This document shows, in pieces, positions 1 through 9,039 of a stretch of 64,000 nucleotides of DNA. Each line of letters starts with the position of its first letter. The stretch's first letter is position 1. The notes under the pieces are model-generated. The model ran no database searches and was not told where the DNA came from. It was given only the letters and a program-made list of their open reading frames with translations. The DNA is taken from assembly GCA_949298575.1 (NCBI GenBank), contig CASFXH010000006.1, positions 20,689 to 84,688 on the forward strand. The letters are read 5' to 3'. Origin of the DNA: an uncultured Parabacteroides sp. GTDB taxonomy: Bacteria > Bacteroidota > Bacteroidia > Bacteroidales > Tannerellaceae. Made by a program: the position numbers and the translations under genes.

Positions 1-1234
1 TCCGGGCGGGGAAATAGCCGGCGAGGACGCCCGCGATGACGATCAGGAGGGTCGCCGAGACGGCGATGCCCAAGTCGATCGTCGGGTCGCGGAAGATGCT
101 GATCTCGGGGATCACGTCGCCATCTTGGGCGGTCGGCGCGCTTTGGGCGATTCCCATTCCATAGCTGATCAATTCCGTCAGGCCGATGCCCAGGATCATT
201 CCGATGTAGCCGAAGAGGGCCGTCACGAGGATAGATTCCGTGATGACGAGCGAGAGGATCGACGAGGGCTTCGCGCCGATCGCCTTGCGGATGCCGAATT
301 CTTTCGTCCGTTCCTTGACGGTGATGAGCATGATGTTGCTGACGCCGACAATACCGGCCGTCAACGTCCCGATGCCAATGATCCAGATGAAAAAGGTGAT
401 GCCGTCCATCATGGTGTTGAAGAGGCGGAACTCATTGCCCATGTTCCAGAAGCCGATCGCGTTCTCGTCGGTAGGGTCAAATTGGTGGCGGCGGGCCATC
501 CACGTGCGGAAACGGGCTTCGAAGGCGTCGCTTTCCTCCTCCGTGTTGACGCCTTGGAGCGTGAAGGTGAGCGAGCCGAAGCCATAGCCGTGATTGTAGA
601 GCTGCTGGGCTACCGAGAAGGGAATGTAAGCGGGGGCGTTATTGCTTTTATTGTCGTCTTCATAGACGCCGATGACTTGGAACATCAGGTTCCCGCAACG
701 GACGTATTCCCCCAAAGGATCCGCCTCGCGGAAAAGGACTTCGGCCATGCGGGGGCTGAGGACGATCACCTTGCGGCGGTCGCGGATGTCGATCGCGTTG
801 ATGAAGCGGCCATGGCCCGCGGCGATGTTCACATAATTAATATGGGCGTGGTCGGGAAGGACTCCTTCGGTCTGGCCCGTGAAGTATTCGTTGTCGTAGG
901 TGAGGGTATCGGCATGCGTGATGGTCGCCGAGCGGTATTCGATCTCGCGGAAGTCCCGTTTCAGGTCGTCGAGGTCTGCCTGGCGGAAGGAGATACTCCG
1001 CTCGGCGGGCAGGCCTTGCCAAGGCTTCGAGGTGTAGCGTGTCGAGACGCTCACCATGTTGGTCGCCAAGTTGCGGAAGTTGTACATGATGCCGTTATGC
1101 AGCCCATTGCCCGCGCAGAGGAGGACGATGAGCATGAAGATGCCCCACGCGACCGAGAACCCCGTCAGGAACGTCCGCAACTTATTCCTTCGGATCGTGC
1201 TCCAGATCTCACGGAAGTTATCGAAATCAAACAT
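1..1234 (-). CDS. MacB/FtsX-type ABC transporter permease (3' end outside window)
   Basis: Reverse-strand frame open from an ATG at 1234 to the left edge, giving about 411 residues with no stop, so the gene is cut by the window. The start reads MFDFDNFREIWSTIRRNK, followed by a first membrane helix (FLTGFSVAWGIFMLIVLL), a periplasmic MacB_PCD-like domain of roughly 230 residues, and then the FtsX-type helices with the cytoplasmic motif KERTKEFGIRKAIGAKPSSI, the coupling helix typical of MacB/LolC/FtsX permeases. Its ATG overlaps the end of the upstream ATPase gene by 8 bases (1227-1234), so the two are translationally coupled and surely form one transporter. This class usually works as a mechanotransducer that moves periplasmic substrates (peptides, lipoproteins, drugs) rather than as a classical importer. 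Substrate unknown. Confidence 0.93.
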   Translation of the reverse strand, partial: MFDFDNFREIWSTIRRNKLRTFLTGFSVAWGIFMLIVLLCAGNGLHNGIMYNFRNLATNMVSVSTRYTSKPWQGLPAERSISFRQADLDDLKRDFREIEYRSATITHADTLTYDNEYFTGQTEGVLPDHAHINYVNIAAGHGRFINAIDIRDRRKVIVLSPRMAEVLFREADPLGEYVRCGNLMFQVIGVYEDDNKSNNAPAYIPFSVAQQLYNHGYGFGSLTFTLQGVNTEEESDAFEARFRTWMARRHQFDPTDENAIGFWNMGNEFRLFNTMMDGITFFIWIIGIGTLTAGIVGVSNIMLITVKERTKEFGIRKAIGAKPSSILSLVITESILVTALFGYIGMILGIGLTELISYGMGIAQSAPTAQDGDVIPEISIFRDPTIDLGIAVSATLLIVIAGVLAGYFPAR

Positions 1235-1916
1235 GTCCCGCCCCCTTCTCTATTTTCTCAATCAAGCCGTCTTTCAGGCGGATGACGCGGTCCGTCGCCT
1301 CGGCGACGGAGGGCTCGTGGGTGACGATGATCATCGTCATACCTTCCCGGTTGACTTCCCGGAGGAGGCGCATCACCTCGATGGTCGTCTGGCTGTCCAG
1401 CGCGCCCGTCGGCTCGTCCGCCAAGATGACTTGGGGATGGGCGATGAGGGAGCGAGCGATAGCGACCCGTTGCTTCTGGCCGCCCGACATCTCGTTGGGC
1501 AAGTGCGTGGCCCAGTCTTTCAGACCCACCATGTCGAGGTATTCCATCGCGAGGGCGTTGCGGCGCCGACGGTTGACGCCTTGATAATATAAAGGTAGGG
1601 CGACATTCTCGACAGCGTTCTTAAATGAGATGAGATTGAACGATTGGAACACGAAGCCAATCATCCTGTTGCGCAACTCGGCCGCGCGCGTCTCGCTCAA
1701 GTCGCGAATCAGTTGCCCATTGAGGGTGTAAGTCCCCGTATCGTAAGTATCGAGGATCCCGAGGATGTTCAACAGCGTGGATTTCCCCGAGCCCGACGCG
1801 CCCATGATCGCGACCATCTCGCCTCGTTCCACCACGAGGTCGATCCCCTTCAGCACATGCAAGGGGGCACCGTTGTGGTAAGTCTTATGGATACCGTGCA
1901 ATTGAATCATCTCCAC
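1227..1916 (-). CDS. ABC transporter ATP-binding protein, LolD/MacB family
   Basis: 229 residues, normal for a stand-alone LolD/MacB-type ATPase. Visible motifs: Walker A GASGSGKS (39-46), Q-loop around FVFQSFNL (88-95), signature MSGGQ (143-147), Walker B VILADEP (163-169) and the switch histidine at 200. It powers the FtsX-type permease encoded immediately downstream, with which it overlaps by 8 bases. The start codon at 1916 follows a short leader with a TACTTTCG -7 element (complement of 1937-1944), divergent from purT. A gene for an adaptor or outer membrane channel is not visible here and may lie left of the window. Confidence 0.95.
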   Translation of the reverse strand: MEMIQLHGIHKTYHNGAPLHVLKGIDLVVERGEMVAIMGASGSGKSTLLNILGILDTYDTGTYTLNGQLIRDLSETRAAELRNRMIGFVFQSFNLISFKNAVENVALPLYYQGVNRRRRNALAMEYLDMVGLKDWATHLPNEMSGGQKQRVAIARSLIAHPQVILADEPTGALDSQTTIEVMRLLREVNREGMTMIIVTHEPSVAEATDRVIRLKDGLIEKIEKGAGHV

Positions 1917-1936
1917 GCGCTCTCTTTATGGCGGGG

Positions 1937-1993
1937 CGAAAGTACGCTTTTCTTGGCGAAATGGGAAGGGGACGCCCGATTTTCTTACCTTCG
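1937..1993. promoter_or_regulatory. Divergent promoter region between ABC ATPase gene and purT
   Basis: The 98 bp between the two divergent start codons hold a TACTTTCG element on the minus strand (complement of 1937-1944), 21 bases upstream of the ATPase start, and TACCTTCG on the plus strand (1986-1993), 21 bases upstream of the purT ATG. Both fit the TAnnTTTG/TAnnTTCG -7 element of Bacteroidetes sigma-ABfr promoters. No clear -33 TTTG is seen for either. Confidence 0.55.
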
Positions 1994-2014
1994 CGGAATC
2001 AAATTTAGCATTCT

Positions 2015-3196
2015 ATGACGAAAATAGGTACTCCATTATCAAAAACCGCCACGAAAGTCGTCTTGTGCGGCTCTGGCGAATTGGGAAAAGAGTTTGTGAT
2101 CGAGTTGCAACGCTATGGCGTGGAGGTCATCGCCCTCGACAAGTACGCCAACGCTCCCGCCATGCAGGTGGCCCACCGCTCGTACGTCGTCTCGATGCTC
2201 GACGGCAAGGCTCTCCGGGAGATCATCGAGCGGGAAAAGCCGGATTACATTGTCCCTGAAGTCGAGGCCATCGCGACCAGCACGCTTGTCGAACTGGAGC
2301 GCGAGGGCTATCATGTGATCCCCACCGCCAAGGCGACATGGCTCACCATGAACCGGGAGGGCATCCGCCGCCTGGCCGCCGAGGAGTTGGGCCTCCCGAC
2401 TTCACCCTATCGCTTCGCCTCGACCGAGGAAGAATTTCGCGACGCCATCCGGGCGATCGGTCTCCCGTGTGTTGTCAAACCCATCATGAGCTCCAGTGGG
2501 CATGGGCAGAGCGTTGTCCGCGAGGAGAAAGACATCGACCCGGCTTGGCGTTACGCGCAGGAAGGTGGACGCGCGGGAGCCGGGAAGGTCATCGTCGAGG
2601 GCTTCGTCGATTTCGATTACGAGATCACGCAGCTCACCGTGCGCCACATCGGGGGGACATCGTTCCTCGAACCGGTCGGCCACAAGCAAGTGGACGGCGA
2701 CTATCGCGAGTCGTGGCAGCCGCAGGCCATGAGCGAGAAGGCCCGCGAGAAGGCCCGCGAGATCGCGCGCCGCGTTACGGACGCCCTGGGCGGCCGCGGC
2801 ATCTTTGGCGTCGAGCTGTTCGTGAAAGGCGACGACGTGATCTTCAGCGAAGTATCGCCCCGTCCGCACGATACGGGCATGGTGACGATGATCACGCAAG
2901 ACCTCTCGCAATTCGCCCTCCACGCGCGGGCGGTCCTCGGGCTTCCCATCCCGGAGATCCGCTTCTTGGGCGCGGGCGCCTCGCGGGCGGTGGTGGTCGA
3001 GGGGCAATCCGATCACGTGGCGTTTGGGAATCTGGAAAAGGTGCTCGCGGAGCCGGACACGCAGGTCCGTCTCTTCGGCAAGCCTGAGACGAATGGGCAT
3101 CGCCGCATGGGCGTCCTCCTGGCCCGTGGCAAGGACGTGGCCGAGGCGCGCCGCAAGACGGGCGACATGCTCTCCAACTTAGATGTTATCCTGTGA
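2015..3196 (+). CDS. purT: Formate-dependent phosphoribosylglycinamide formyltransferase 2
   Basis: 393 residues, almost exactly the length of E. coli PurT (392). PurT makes formyl-GAR from GAR, formate and ATP in step three of purine synthesis, in place of the folate-dependent PurN. The N-terminal half shows the nucleotide-binding start [20 protein letters not shown] and the GAR-binding stretch [15 protein letters not shown]; the ATP-grasp domain follows with [16 protein letters not shown] near residues 150-165 and the metal-binding [15 protein letters not shown] near 281-295. It stands alone, divergent from the ABC genes, and is followed by a hairpin with a short T-run at 3272-3290. Overall similarity to the family is very clear. 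Confidence 0.97.
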   Translation: MTKIGTPLSKTATKVVLCGSGELGKEFVIELQRYGVEVIALDKYANAPAMQVAHRSYVVSMLDGKALREIIEREKPDYIVPEVEAIATSTLVELEREGYHVIPTAKATWLTMNREGIRRLAAEELGLPTSPYRFASTEEEFRDAIRAIGLPCVVKPIMSSSGHGQSVVREEKDIDPAWRYAQEGGRAGAGKVIVEGFVDFDYEITQLTVRHIGGTSFLEPVGHKQVDGDYRESWQPQAMSEKAREKAREIARRVTDALGGRGIFGVELFVKGDDVIFSEVSPRPHDTGMVTMITQDLSQFALHARAVLGLPIPEIRFLGAGASRAVVVEGQSDHVAFGNLEKVLAEPDTQVRLFGKPETNGHRRMGVLLARGKDVAEARRKTGDMLSNLDVIL

Positions 3197-3217
3197 AATA
3201 GCTTTTTATTGCCCCCC

Positions 3218-3250
3218 GGAAGGCTTGCCCGTCGGCATGGGCAGCCTTCC
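3218..3250. repeat. Intergenic hairpin downstream of purT
   Basis: Arms GGAAGGCT-T-GCCC (3218-3230) and GGGC-AGCCTTCC (3239-3250) pair over 12 bp with one bulged T. No T-run follows on either strand, so it may help termination between the convergent purT and PD40 lipoprotein genes or stabilise the mRNA end. Confidence 0.5.
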
Positions 3251-3271
3251 GAGGGGATTGAAACACTTCCT

Positions 3272-3290
3272 AGCCGCGCGAGCGGCTTTT
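3272..3290 (+). terminator. Rho-independent terminator of purT
   Basis: AGCCGC (3272-3277), loop GCGA, GCGGCT (3282-3287), then TTTT. Short GC-rich stem with a tetraloop and short T-run, 76 bases after the purT stop codon. Confidence 0.6.
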
Positions 3291-3304
3291 CCCTCTCATT
3301 TCAT

Positions 3305-4783
3305 TTATTTCCGGAACGTCACCTGTACGCCCGGATCCTCCTTGGCGATGATGGCCAACTGCCGCATCATGTTCGGCACGGGGCCTTTCGTCAGCTCAGG
3401 CACATTGAATGATTTCATTAAACGATGGTAAAACGTGGCGGGGTCGCGTTGGGGAAGGAGGAACGCCTTGCCCGCGCGGCCCTGCTCGTCGATGTGGGCG
3501 AAGTAGGGGCGCGTGTAAAGCCCATCCTCTCGACGGCTGCTGAAGACTATCCACCGGCCGTTGCTGCTCCACGAGTGGAAGCTCTCCGAGTCGGGGCTGT
3601 TGGCGGCGTCGAGCGGCTGGAGGGCGCCCGTCTCGAGATCTACGAGGTAAAGGTCTGACGTCTTGTTCCAAATCAAGAAATAGCCGTAGTCCGCCAAGCC
3701 GATGAGCATCTTGCGGCCATCGGGCGAGACGCGGGGGAAGGAGACGCTTTTCCCCTTGTCGGAAACCTTCAGGATCGTGTCCACGTGGTTGCCGAGCGTG
3801 CCCGTCGCCGGGTCGAAGTCGATGGCGCAGAGGTCGAAGCGGACTTGGTCGTATTCTTTAGGGACCTCCTTCCTCACGGCCGTGCAGAAATAGAGGCGGC
3901 CGTCGTCGGGCGAGAAGGCGGGCGTGTTCTCGAAACGGGCCTCCGACGTGAGCAGGGGCGAGGAGATGACCTGGTTCGTCTCCGTGTCGAAGACCACGAC
4001 GTCCGACGCCCCGTCGTAGATCTCCGCGCGGTTTCTGCTTTTTAAATGGAAGCTTTGCATCGTCTCGTTGAGGGAGAAGGCGATGTAGCGCCCGCCGGGA
4101 TGCCAGCTGGGGTAGACGAAGGAGGTGATCGTCTCCGGGGTTTTCGTGTTGAGCTTCGTGATCTGGCCGTTTTTCACGAGGAAGGTGCCGCCGTTCGCCC
4201 CACGCATGTGGAAGATCAGCTGGTTCGGATCGCCTTGGTTGAAGGAGTGGCAATTCATGCAGTTCTGGTCCGTGAGGCGGTTCTCCATGATGGGCGTTTG
4301 CTCGTAGCTGCTTAGGTCGCGCTGGTATATGCCCATGTCATGCCACATCTCGTAGCCTGGCTCGATGAGGCGGTAGACAAGCCGGGCGTCGATGGAGTCT
4401 TTCGAGATGTATTGGCGGAAGGCGGGGAAGCGTGTCCACCGGCCGTCGCGTTGGGCGTAGAGCGTCACCTCGACGGTCTCGCCGCTCTCCACGAGTTGGC
4501 GCCATGCCTGTTCGGGAATCTCGAAATGATCCTCGCGCTCTTTCACGACGACCTCCTCGTCGCCTGCCCGGAGCTGGGCGTAGGCATCGTCGTGAGGCGT
4601 GTTCAGTTGGAAGTTGGGTGGGGCGATGTTGATCGGGAAGGTCACCTCACGGTAGTCGGGGAAGATCTCCGGCGCCTCGTCCGTGGCTTGGGCCTCGGGC
4701 AGGCGGGGGCTGCCCCCGCAGGCGGCCATCGCGACGAGGGTCGCGACGCCCGCCATGAATCGTATGTATAGTCTGCTTTTCAT
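3305..4783 (-). CDS. PD40/TolB-like beta-propeller lipoprotein with a CxxCH motif
   Basis: 492 residues. A lipoprotein signal is clear: basic start, hydrophobic stretch and the lipobox MAAC, so the mature protein begins at a cysteine near residue 22. A CMNCH motif (CxxCH, the c-type haem attachment pattern) lies near residue 174-178, followed by PD40/TolB-type propeller repeats such as YPSWHPGGRYIAFSL, PAFSPDDGRLYFC, PRVSPDGRKMLIG and HSWSSNGRWIVFSS. The gene starts 5 bases after the end of the upstream membrane-protein gene, so the two are one operon. The family is conserved in Bacteroidales but I know of no assigned function. A single CxxCH suggests a monohaem protein; this needs a distal ligand that I cannot assign. 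Confidence 0.85.
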   Translation of the reverse strand: MKSRLYIRFMAGVATLVAMAACGGSPRLPEAQATDEAPEIFPDYREVTFPINIAPPNFQLNTPHDDAYAQLRAGDEEVVVKEREDHFEIPEQAWRQLVESGETVEVTLYAQRDGRWTRFPAFRQYISKDSIDARLVYRLIEPGYEMWHDMGIYQRDLSSYEQTPIMENRLTDQNCMNCHSFNQGDPNQLIFHMRGANGGTFLVKNGQITKLNTKTPETITSFVYPSWHPGGRYIAFSLNETMQSFHLKSRNRAEIYDGASDVVVFDTETNQVISSPLLTSEARFENTPAFSPDDGRLYFCTAVRKEVPKEYDQVRFDLCAIDFDPATGTLGNHVDTILKVSDKGKSVSFPRVSPDGRKMLIGLADYGYFLIWNKTSDLYLVDLETGALQPLDAANSPDSESFHSWSSNGRWIVFSSRREDGLYTRPYFAHIDEQGRAGKAFLLPQRDPATFYHRLMKSFNVPELTKGPVPNMMRQLAIIAKEDPGVQVTFRK

Positions 4784-4788
4784 CCTGT

Positions 4789-6543
4789 TTATTGTTTATA
4801 AATATAGTAGAACCAATAGGTGTTGCCGAAAGACTGGTTGAGGAGGGCGGGCAGCCGCGGGTTCGTCCGGTTACTCAAGACCGCTTGCCGGTACGAAGCG
4901 AAGTTCTGGATCACTTGCGCGGAGAGGTTGAAGCGTCGCCAATAGCTTACGTCTTGCTCCTCGAGCAGGATCACCGCCTCCTGGAAGCTCCTCGGCAGGG
5001 AGGGGAGGGCGGGCGTCCCGTAATAGGTCTCGATGAACTCGCGGAAGGCGGGCAAGTCCTTCGCCAGGAGATAGTAAACGCCAATGTAGTGGGCGGCCAG
5101 CGTATCGTCGGGCTTGCGGCTGAGGCGGGCTTTCAGGTCGGCGTCGAGCCCCGCGAGGTTCGCCAGGCCTTCCTCGGCCTGCCACATGGCCCTCTTCGGC
5201 CCGAGGATGGGGTCGCGCGCCACCGCGTCGTCGTCGTAGAGCAAGGCCCGGCGGCGTTCAGCCCAGTCGGCGTAGTGCCACGTGCGCGACAGGACGTCGA
5301 GGTATTTCTCCGCCACCTTGTATTCGCCGTTGATCAGGTTCGTCTCGGCCAGGCGCATGGTATGCCGGGCGCTGCCTTTCCCCGAGGCGATGATGTTGGC
5401 CTCGAAAGCGCATTGCTGCGAGACGGCCACTTGCCCTGCCGTATAATAAAACTCACTGAGAAGGGTGGTCGTGGCGTAGGTCTTGTCCCACGCGAGGAGC
5501 AGGCCGTTGAGGCCGTGCTGGTCGTAGTCGAAGAGGTGTTCAGCCAGCAGGCCCTTCTCCGCGAGGGCTAGGTTGAGGTAATTAATATAAAGGAAGTTGT
5601 CGAGCGGACGGCGGCAGCGCTCCAGGACGCGATCCCATTGCCGCGTGCGGGTGTAGTAGTCCAGTTCTTCCAGGAAGTCGCTCTCGCGATGGCCGAACGT
5701 CTGGTAGCTTCCCCAGAAGATGAGGCCGAGCGTGATCAGCTGCGCGCCCAGTTCCAAGGCTTTCCGCCTCATGGTCCGCTCTCCGCCCCGCGGGCAGAAG
5801 CGGGCGATGAGCATCGCCGCCGGGAGAAGGAGGAAGACAAGGTAGAGCGCCGGCGGCCCCGCCACCATTGGGTGGTAATACATCTCCGGCGTGAAGATGA
5901 ACCGCGGGCCGTCCACCCACGTCAGCGAGACGCCCATCACCGCCAGCAGCGTGAACTCGCCGATCACGACGACCGCCCGCTTCCATCCCCCGCGGGCGTT
6001 CGTCAGCATTTCCCACAAGGCCATCACGCCCGCGAGCCAGCAAGCGACGGCGCCTCCCAACCAGAACACCACGACGACCGCCCCCACGGCATAAGCCCAT
6101 CGCGCCCGTTCGCCCCGCAGCCCCACGTAAGGGCAAAAGGCCGCCGACGCCAAGGCGTAAGCGACCGTCCCGCCAAAGACGTAGTTGAAGTCCATCTGGA
6201 TGAAAAACAAGGGGAAAAGGGGAAGCGCGTAGAGCAGGGGCCATTCGCGAGAGGGAGCGAGCGCTTGAATGACGTGCCGCCCCATGAGCAGGATGAGCGT
6301 CAGGAACGCGGCCACGACCGCGGGCCCTCCATAAGGGACGATGAAGAATTGTGTCAGCCACTCGCCCAGCCAGCGCGCGAAGCCGCCGGCGTACGCCATT
6401 CGCTCCAAGAAGTAGGGCAAGGTGTCTTGGAAAAGCTGGAACTGTTCCACGTAGAAGAGGTGGTATTTACCCAACCCATTCAACAGTAAGAGGAGCGCCG
6501 TGAACGTGAGTGTCGCTCCAAGGATCAACTTCGTGTTTCTCAT
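4789..6543 (-). CDS. Large polytopic membrane protein with soluble C-terminal half (possibly DUF6057 family)
   Basis: 584 residues. The N-terminal half carries about eight hydrophobic segments (for example LILGATLTFTALLLLLNG, FIVPYGGPAVVAAFLTLILL, AVVVIGEFTLLAVMGVSL, ALYLVFLLLPAAMLIARF); the last 300 residues are soluble, rich in Tyr, Leu and Ala and look all-helical, with repeat-like pieces suggestive of TPRs. It precedes the CxxCH lipoprotein gene by 5 bases. From memory it resembles a Bacteroidales family annotated DUF6057, not verified. A -7 element TATCTTCG (complement of 6569-6576) gives it its own promoter after sufD. Function unknown; the gene pair may act in the envelope. Confidence 0.8.
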   Translation of the reverse strand: MRNTKLILGATLTFTALLLLLNGLGKYHLFYVEQFQLFQDTLPYFLERMAYAGGFARWLGEWLTQFFIVPYGGPAVVAAFLTLILLMGRHVIQALAPSREWPLLYALPLFPLFFIQMDFNYVFGGTVAYALASAAFCPYVGLRGERARWAYAVGAVVVVFWLGGAVACWLAGVMALWEMLTNARGGWKRAVVVIGEFTLLAVMGVSLTWVDGPRFIFTPEMYYHPMVAGPPALYLVFLLLPAAMLIARFCPRGGERTMRRKALELGAQLITLGLIFWGSYQTFGHRESDFLEELDYYTRTRQWDRVLERCRRPLDNFLYINYLNLALAEKGLLAEHLFDYDQHGLNGLLLAWDKTYATTTLLSEFYYTAGQVAVSQQCAFEANIIASGKGSARHTMRLAETNLINGEYKVAEKYLDVLSRTWHYADWAERRRALLYDDDAVARDPILGPKRAMWQAEEGLANLAGLDADLKARLSRKPDDTLAAHYIGVYYLLAKDLPAFREFIETYYGTPALPSLPRSFQEAVILLEEQDVSYWRRFNLSAQVIQNFASYRQAVLSNRTNPRLPALLNQSFGNTYWFYYIYKQ

Positions 6544-6568
6544 GTCGTGCTTTATTAAAACGGTTGCG

Positions 6569-6599
6569 CGAAGATAACCTCTTCCCGCCAGCCGGGCAA
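6569..6599 (-). promoter_or_regulatory. Promoter for the membrane protein/CxxCH lipoprotein pair
   Basis: Minus-strand -7 element TATCTTCG (complement of 6569-6576) with TTG (complement of 6597-6599) 20 bp upstream, which fits the Bacteroidetes -33/-7 layout. The -33 element lies inside the left arm of the hairpin at 6591-6629. The start codon at 6543 is 26 bases from the -7 element. Confidence 0.55.
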
Positions 6600-6629
6600 C
6601 GCGTTCTTGGAAAAAACGCGTTGCCCGGC
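6591..6629. repeat. Strong perfect inverted repeat after sufD
   Basis: GCCGGGCAACGCGTT (6591-6605) and AACGCGTTGCCCGGC (6615-6629) form a perfect 15 bp stem with a 9-base loop. No T-run follows, but it is placed to end or stabilise the suf transcript, 17 bases after the sufD stop codon. Confidence 0.7.
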
Positions 6630-6645
6630 GATCGGGTGAGGCGCT

Positions 6646-7995
6646 TTATCGGCAGATGCCGCAACCGGCGCATTTGGCCAGCTCGCCCCGGAAGCGTTTC
6701 TCGACCAGCCTGTGAAGCCGCTCTTTCAACGCCTCGACGCGGACGTGCTCGATCACGTCGGCCGTGAAGGCGACGCTCAAGAGCGTCCGGGCCTCCTCGA
6801 GGGCGATGCCGCGGCTCCGCATGTAGAAGAGGGCCTCCTCGTCGAGTTGGCCAGTGCTCATGCCGTGCGAGCACTTCACGTCGTCGGCGTAGATCTCCAG
6901 CTGGGGCTTGCTGTACATCCTCGCCTCGCGGGTGGCGCAGAGGTTGCGGTTGCTTTGGTAAGCCTCTGTCTTCTCGGCGCCTTCCTTCACGAGGATACGC
7001 CCGCTGAAGGCGCCCACCGCCTGGTCGTTGAGCACGTACTTGAAGAGCTCGTCGCTGTGGCAGCGGGCGACGGCGTGGGTGAGGTGGGTGTACGTGTCGA
7101 GGCGTTGCTCCTGGTCGAGGATGGCCATGCCGGCGAGGGTGGTCGCGGCGCCCTCGCCCGCCAGCTCGACGCGGTAGTTGTTGCGGGTCTGGCCGTTCGT
7201 GAGGGTGATGCCGTTCACCACGGCGACCGACGACGCCTCCTGCCGCATGAAGAAGGACGAGAAGCGCGTGGTCGAGCCGTTACTCTCCTCCAGGTCGTAG
7301 TAGTCGAACGACGCCCCTTCGCCCACGAAGGCCTCGATCACTTGGTTGCCCAAGAAGCGGACCGTGTCGATCGAATGGTCGCAGACGATGAGCTTCACCT
7401 CGGCTCTCGGCTCGACGACCACGAGGACGCGGCGGTTGGCCATCATGTCGACATCGCCGCGGAAGATGTTCACCAACTGGATCGGTCGCTCGACGACGAC
7501 GCCCCGCGGGACGTAGACCGCGAACCCGTCTTGGGCGAACATCGTGTTGAGGGCGACAAGCCCGTCGCGGTCCGTCCGCGCCAGTTGCCCATAATAGCGG
7601 GCGACGAGCTCCGGCCGCTCCGCCGCGAGGGCCCTGAGGCTGCCGATGTAGACCCCTTCCGGCACGTGCGCCTTGGGAAGGGCTCGCTCGTGAAACGAGT
7701 CGTTGACCATGAAATAAAGCGAGGTGCTGAGGTTCGGGACGTCGCAGCGGAAGACGTCCTGAGGGTCGACGGGAATTTCCAGCCGATTGAGGTTCAGTCC
7801 GTAATCAGGGGCGAACGCCTTGGCCACGTCCGTCCGCCTGTAATCCTCCTCCGTCGTCGAGGGGAATCCGAGCCGCTCGAAGTCGGCGAAAGCCCGCGCG
7901 CGAGGGGCGTTGAGGGGCGCCGCGCTTTTCCGGCACACCATGTCCTCGCACGTCGTGAAGAGGTCGATGTATTGTCGTGCTGCATTCATAGGCAT
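6646..7995 (-). CDS. sufD: Fe-S cluster assembly protein SufD
   Basis: 449 residues, normal for SufD. SufD partners SufB and SufC in the SufBC2D scaffold that builds Fe-S clusters in the cytoplasm. The N-terminal helical part has the SufD-type stretch LGFPSTTEEDYRRTDVAKAF; the C-terminal beta-helix core includes the family features SDELFKYVLNDQAVGAFSGR, YQSNRNLCATREARMYSKPQ and KCSHGMSTGQLDEEALFYMR. It lies 5 bases after sufC. Oddity: the protein ends in a cysteine cluster (CAGCGIC, a CxxCxxC pattern) in its last eight residues, not part of the core SufD fold. The start at 7995 gives MPMNAARQ; the Met two codons later is also possible. The suf cysteine desulfurase gene does not follow in this window. 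Confidence 0.96.
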   Translation of the reverse strand: MPMNAARQYIDLFTTCEDMVCRKSAAPLNAPRARAFADFERLGFPSTTEEDYRRTDVAKAFAPDYGLNLNRLEIPVDPQDVFRCDVPNLSTSLYFMVNDSFHERALPKAHVPEGVYIGSLRALAAERPELVARYYGQLARTDRDGLVALNTMFAQDGFAVYVPRGVVVERPIQLVNIFRGDVDMMANRRVLVVVEPRAEVKLIVCDHSIDTVRFLGNQVIEAFVGEGASFDYYDLEESNGSTTRFSSFFMRQEASSVAVVNGITLTNGQTRNNYRVELAGEGAATTLAGMAILDQEQRLDTYTHLTHAVARCHSDELFKYVLNDQAVGAFSGRILVKEGAEKTEAYQSNRNLCATREARMYSKPQLEIYADDVKCSHGMSTGQLDEEALFYMRSRGIALEEARTLLSVAFTADVIEHVRVEALKERLHRLVEKRFRGELAKCAGCGICR

Positions 7996-8000
7996 AGGGC

Positions 8001-8750
<750 letters not shown>

Positions 8751-8850
8751 ATCCGTATGCTTTCTATTTCGTTTATCTTTTTAAATCTTTCACGCGCTCC
8801 GCTCGGAGCTTACTGTCGCCTCCGCTCGGAGCTGATTGTCGATTCCGATT

Positions 8851-9005
8851 GTTCGACCCGATCGAACCGAGTTGTTCGACTCGATCGAACCGAAGCGTTC
8901 GACCCGATCGAACCGAGCGATTCGACCCGATCGAACCGAAGCGTTCGACCCGATCGAACCGAGTTGTTCGACCCGATCGAACCGAGCGATTCGATCCGAT
9001 CGAAC
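8851..9005. repeat. Tandem palindrome array 1 (23 bp period) between sufB and sufC
   Basis: Six full 23 bp units start at 8851, 8874, 8897, 8920, 8943 and 8966, with a partial seventh from 8989 to 9005. Each unit contains the 17 bp palindrome GTTCGA-5 nt-TCGAAC (first base G or A). Differences between units fall in the loop (CCCGA, CTCGA, TCCGA) and in the 6 bp linker; the inner arms TTCGA/TCGAA are invariant in the seven units. The period is not a multiple of three and no consistent reading frame exists, so it is not coding. It lies inside the predicted suf transcript, so the RNA would carry seven small hairpins ahead of sufC. Confidence 0.9.
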
Positions 9006-9039
9006 AAAATGCCTCGCGTTTCACGCGGGAAATCCCTCT

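Noticed and set aside
125-1285. 386-residue plus-strand ORF at the left edge
   Set aside because: Antisense to the MacB-type permease, which has clear FtsX helices and overlaps its ATPase gene.
3218-3250. Hairpin as the main purT terminator
   Set aside because: No T-run on either strand; the following hairpin at 3272-3290 has one.
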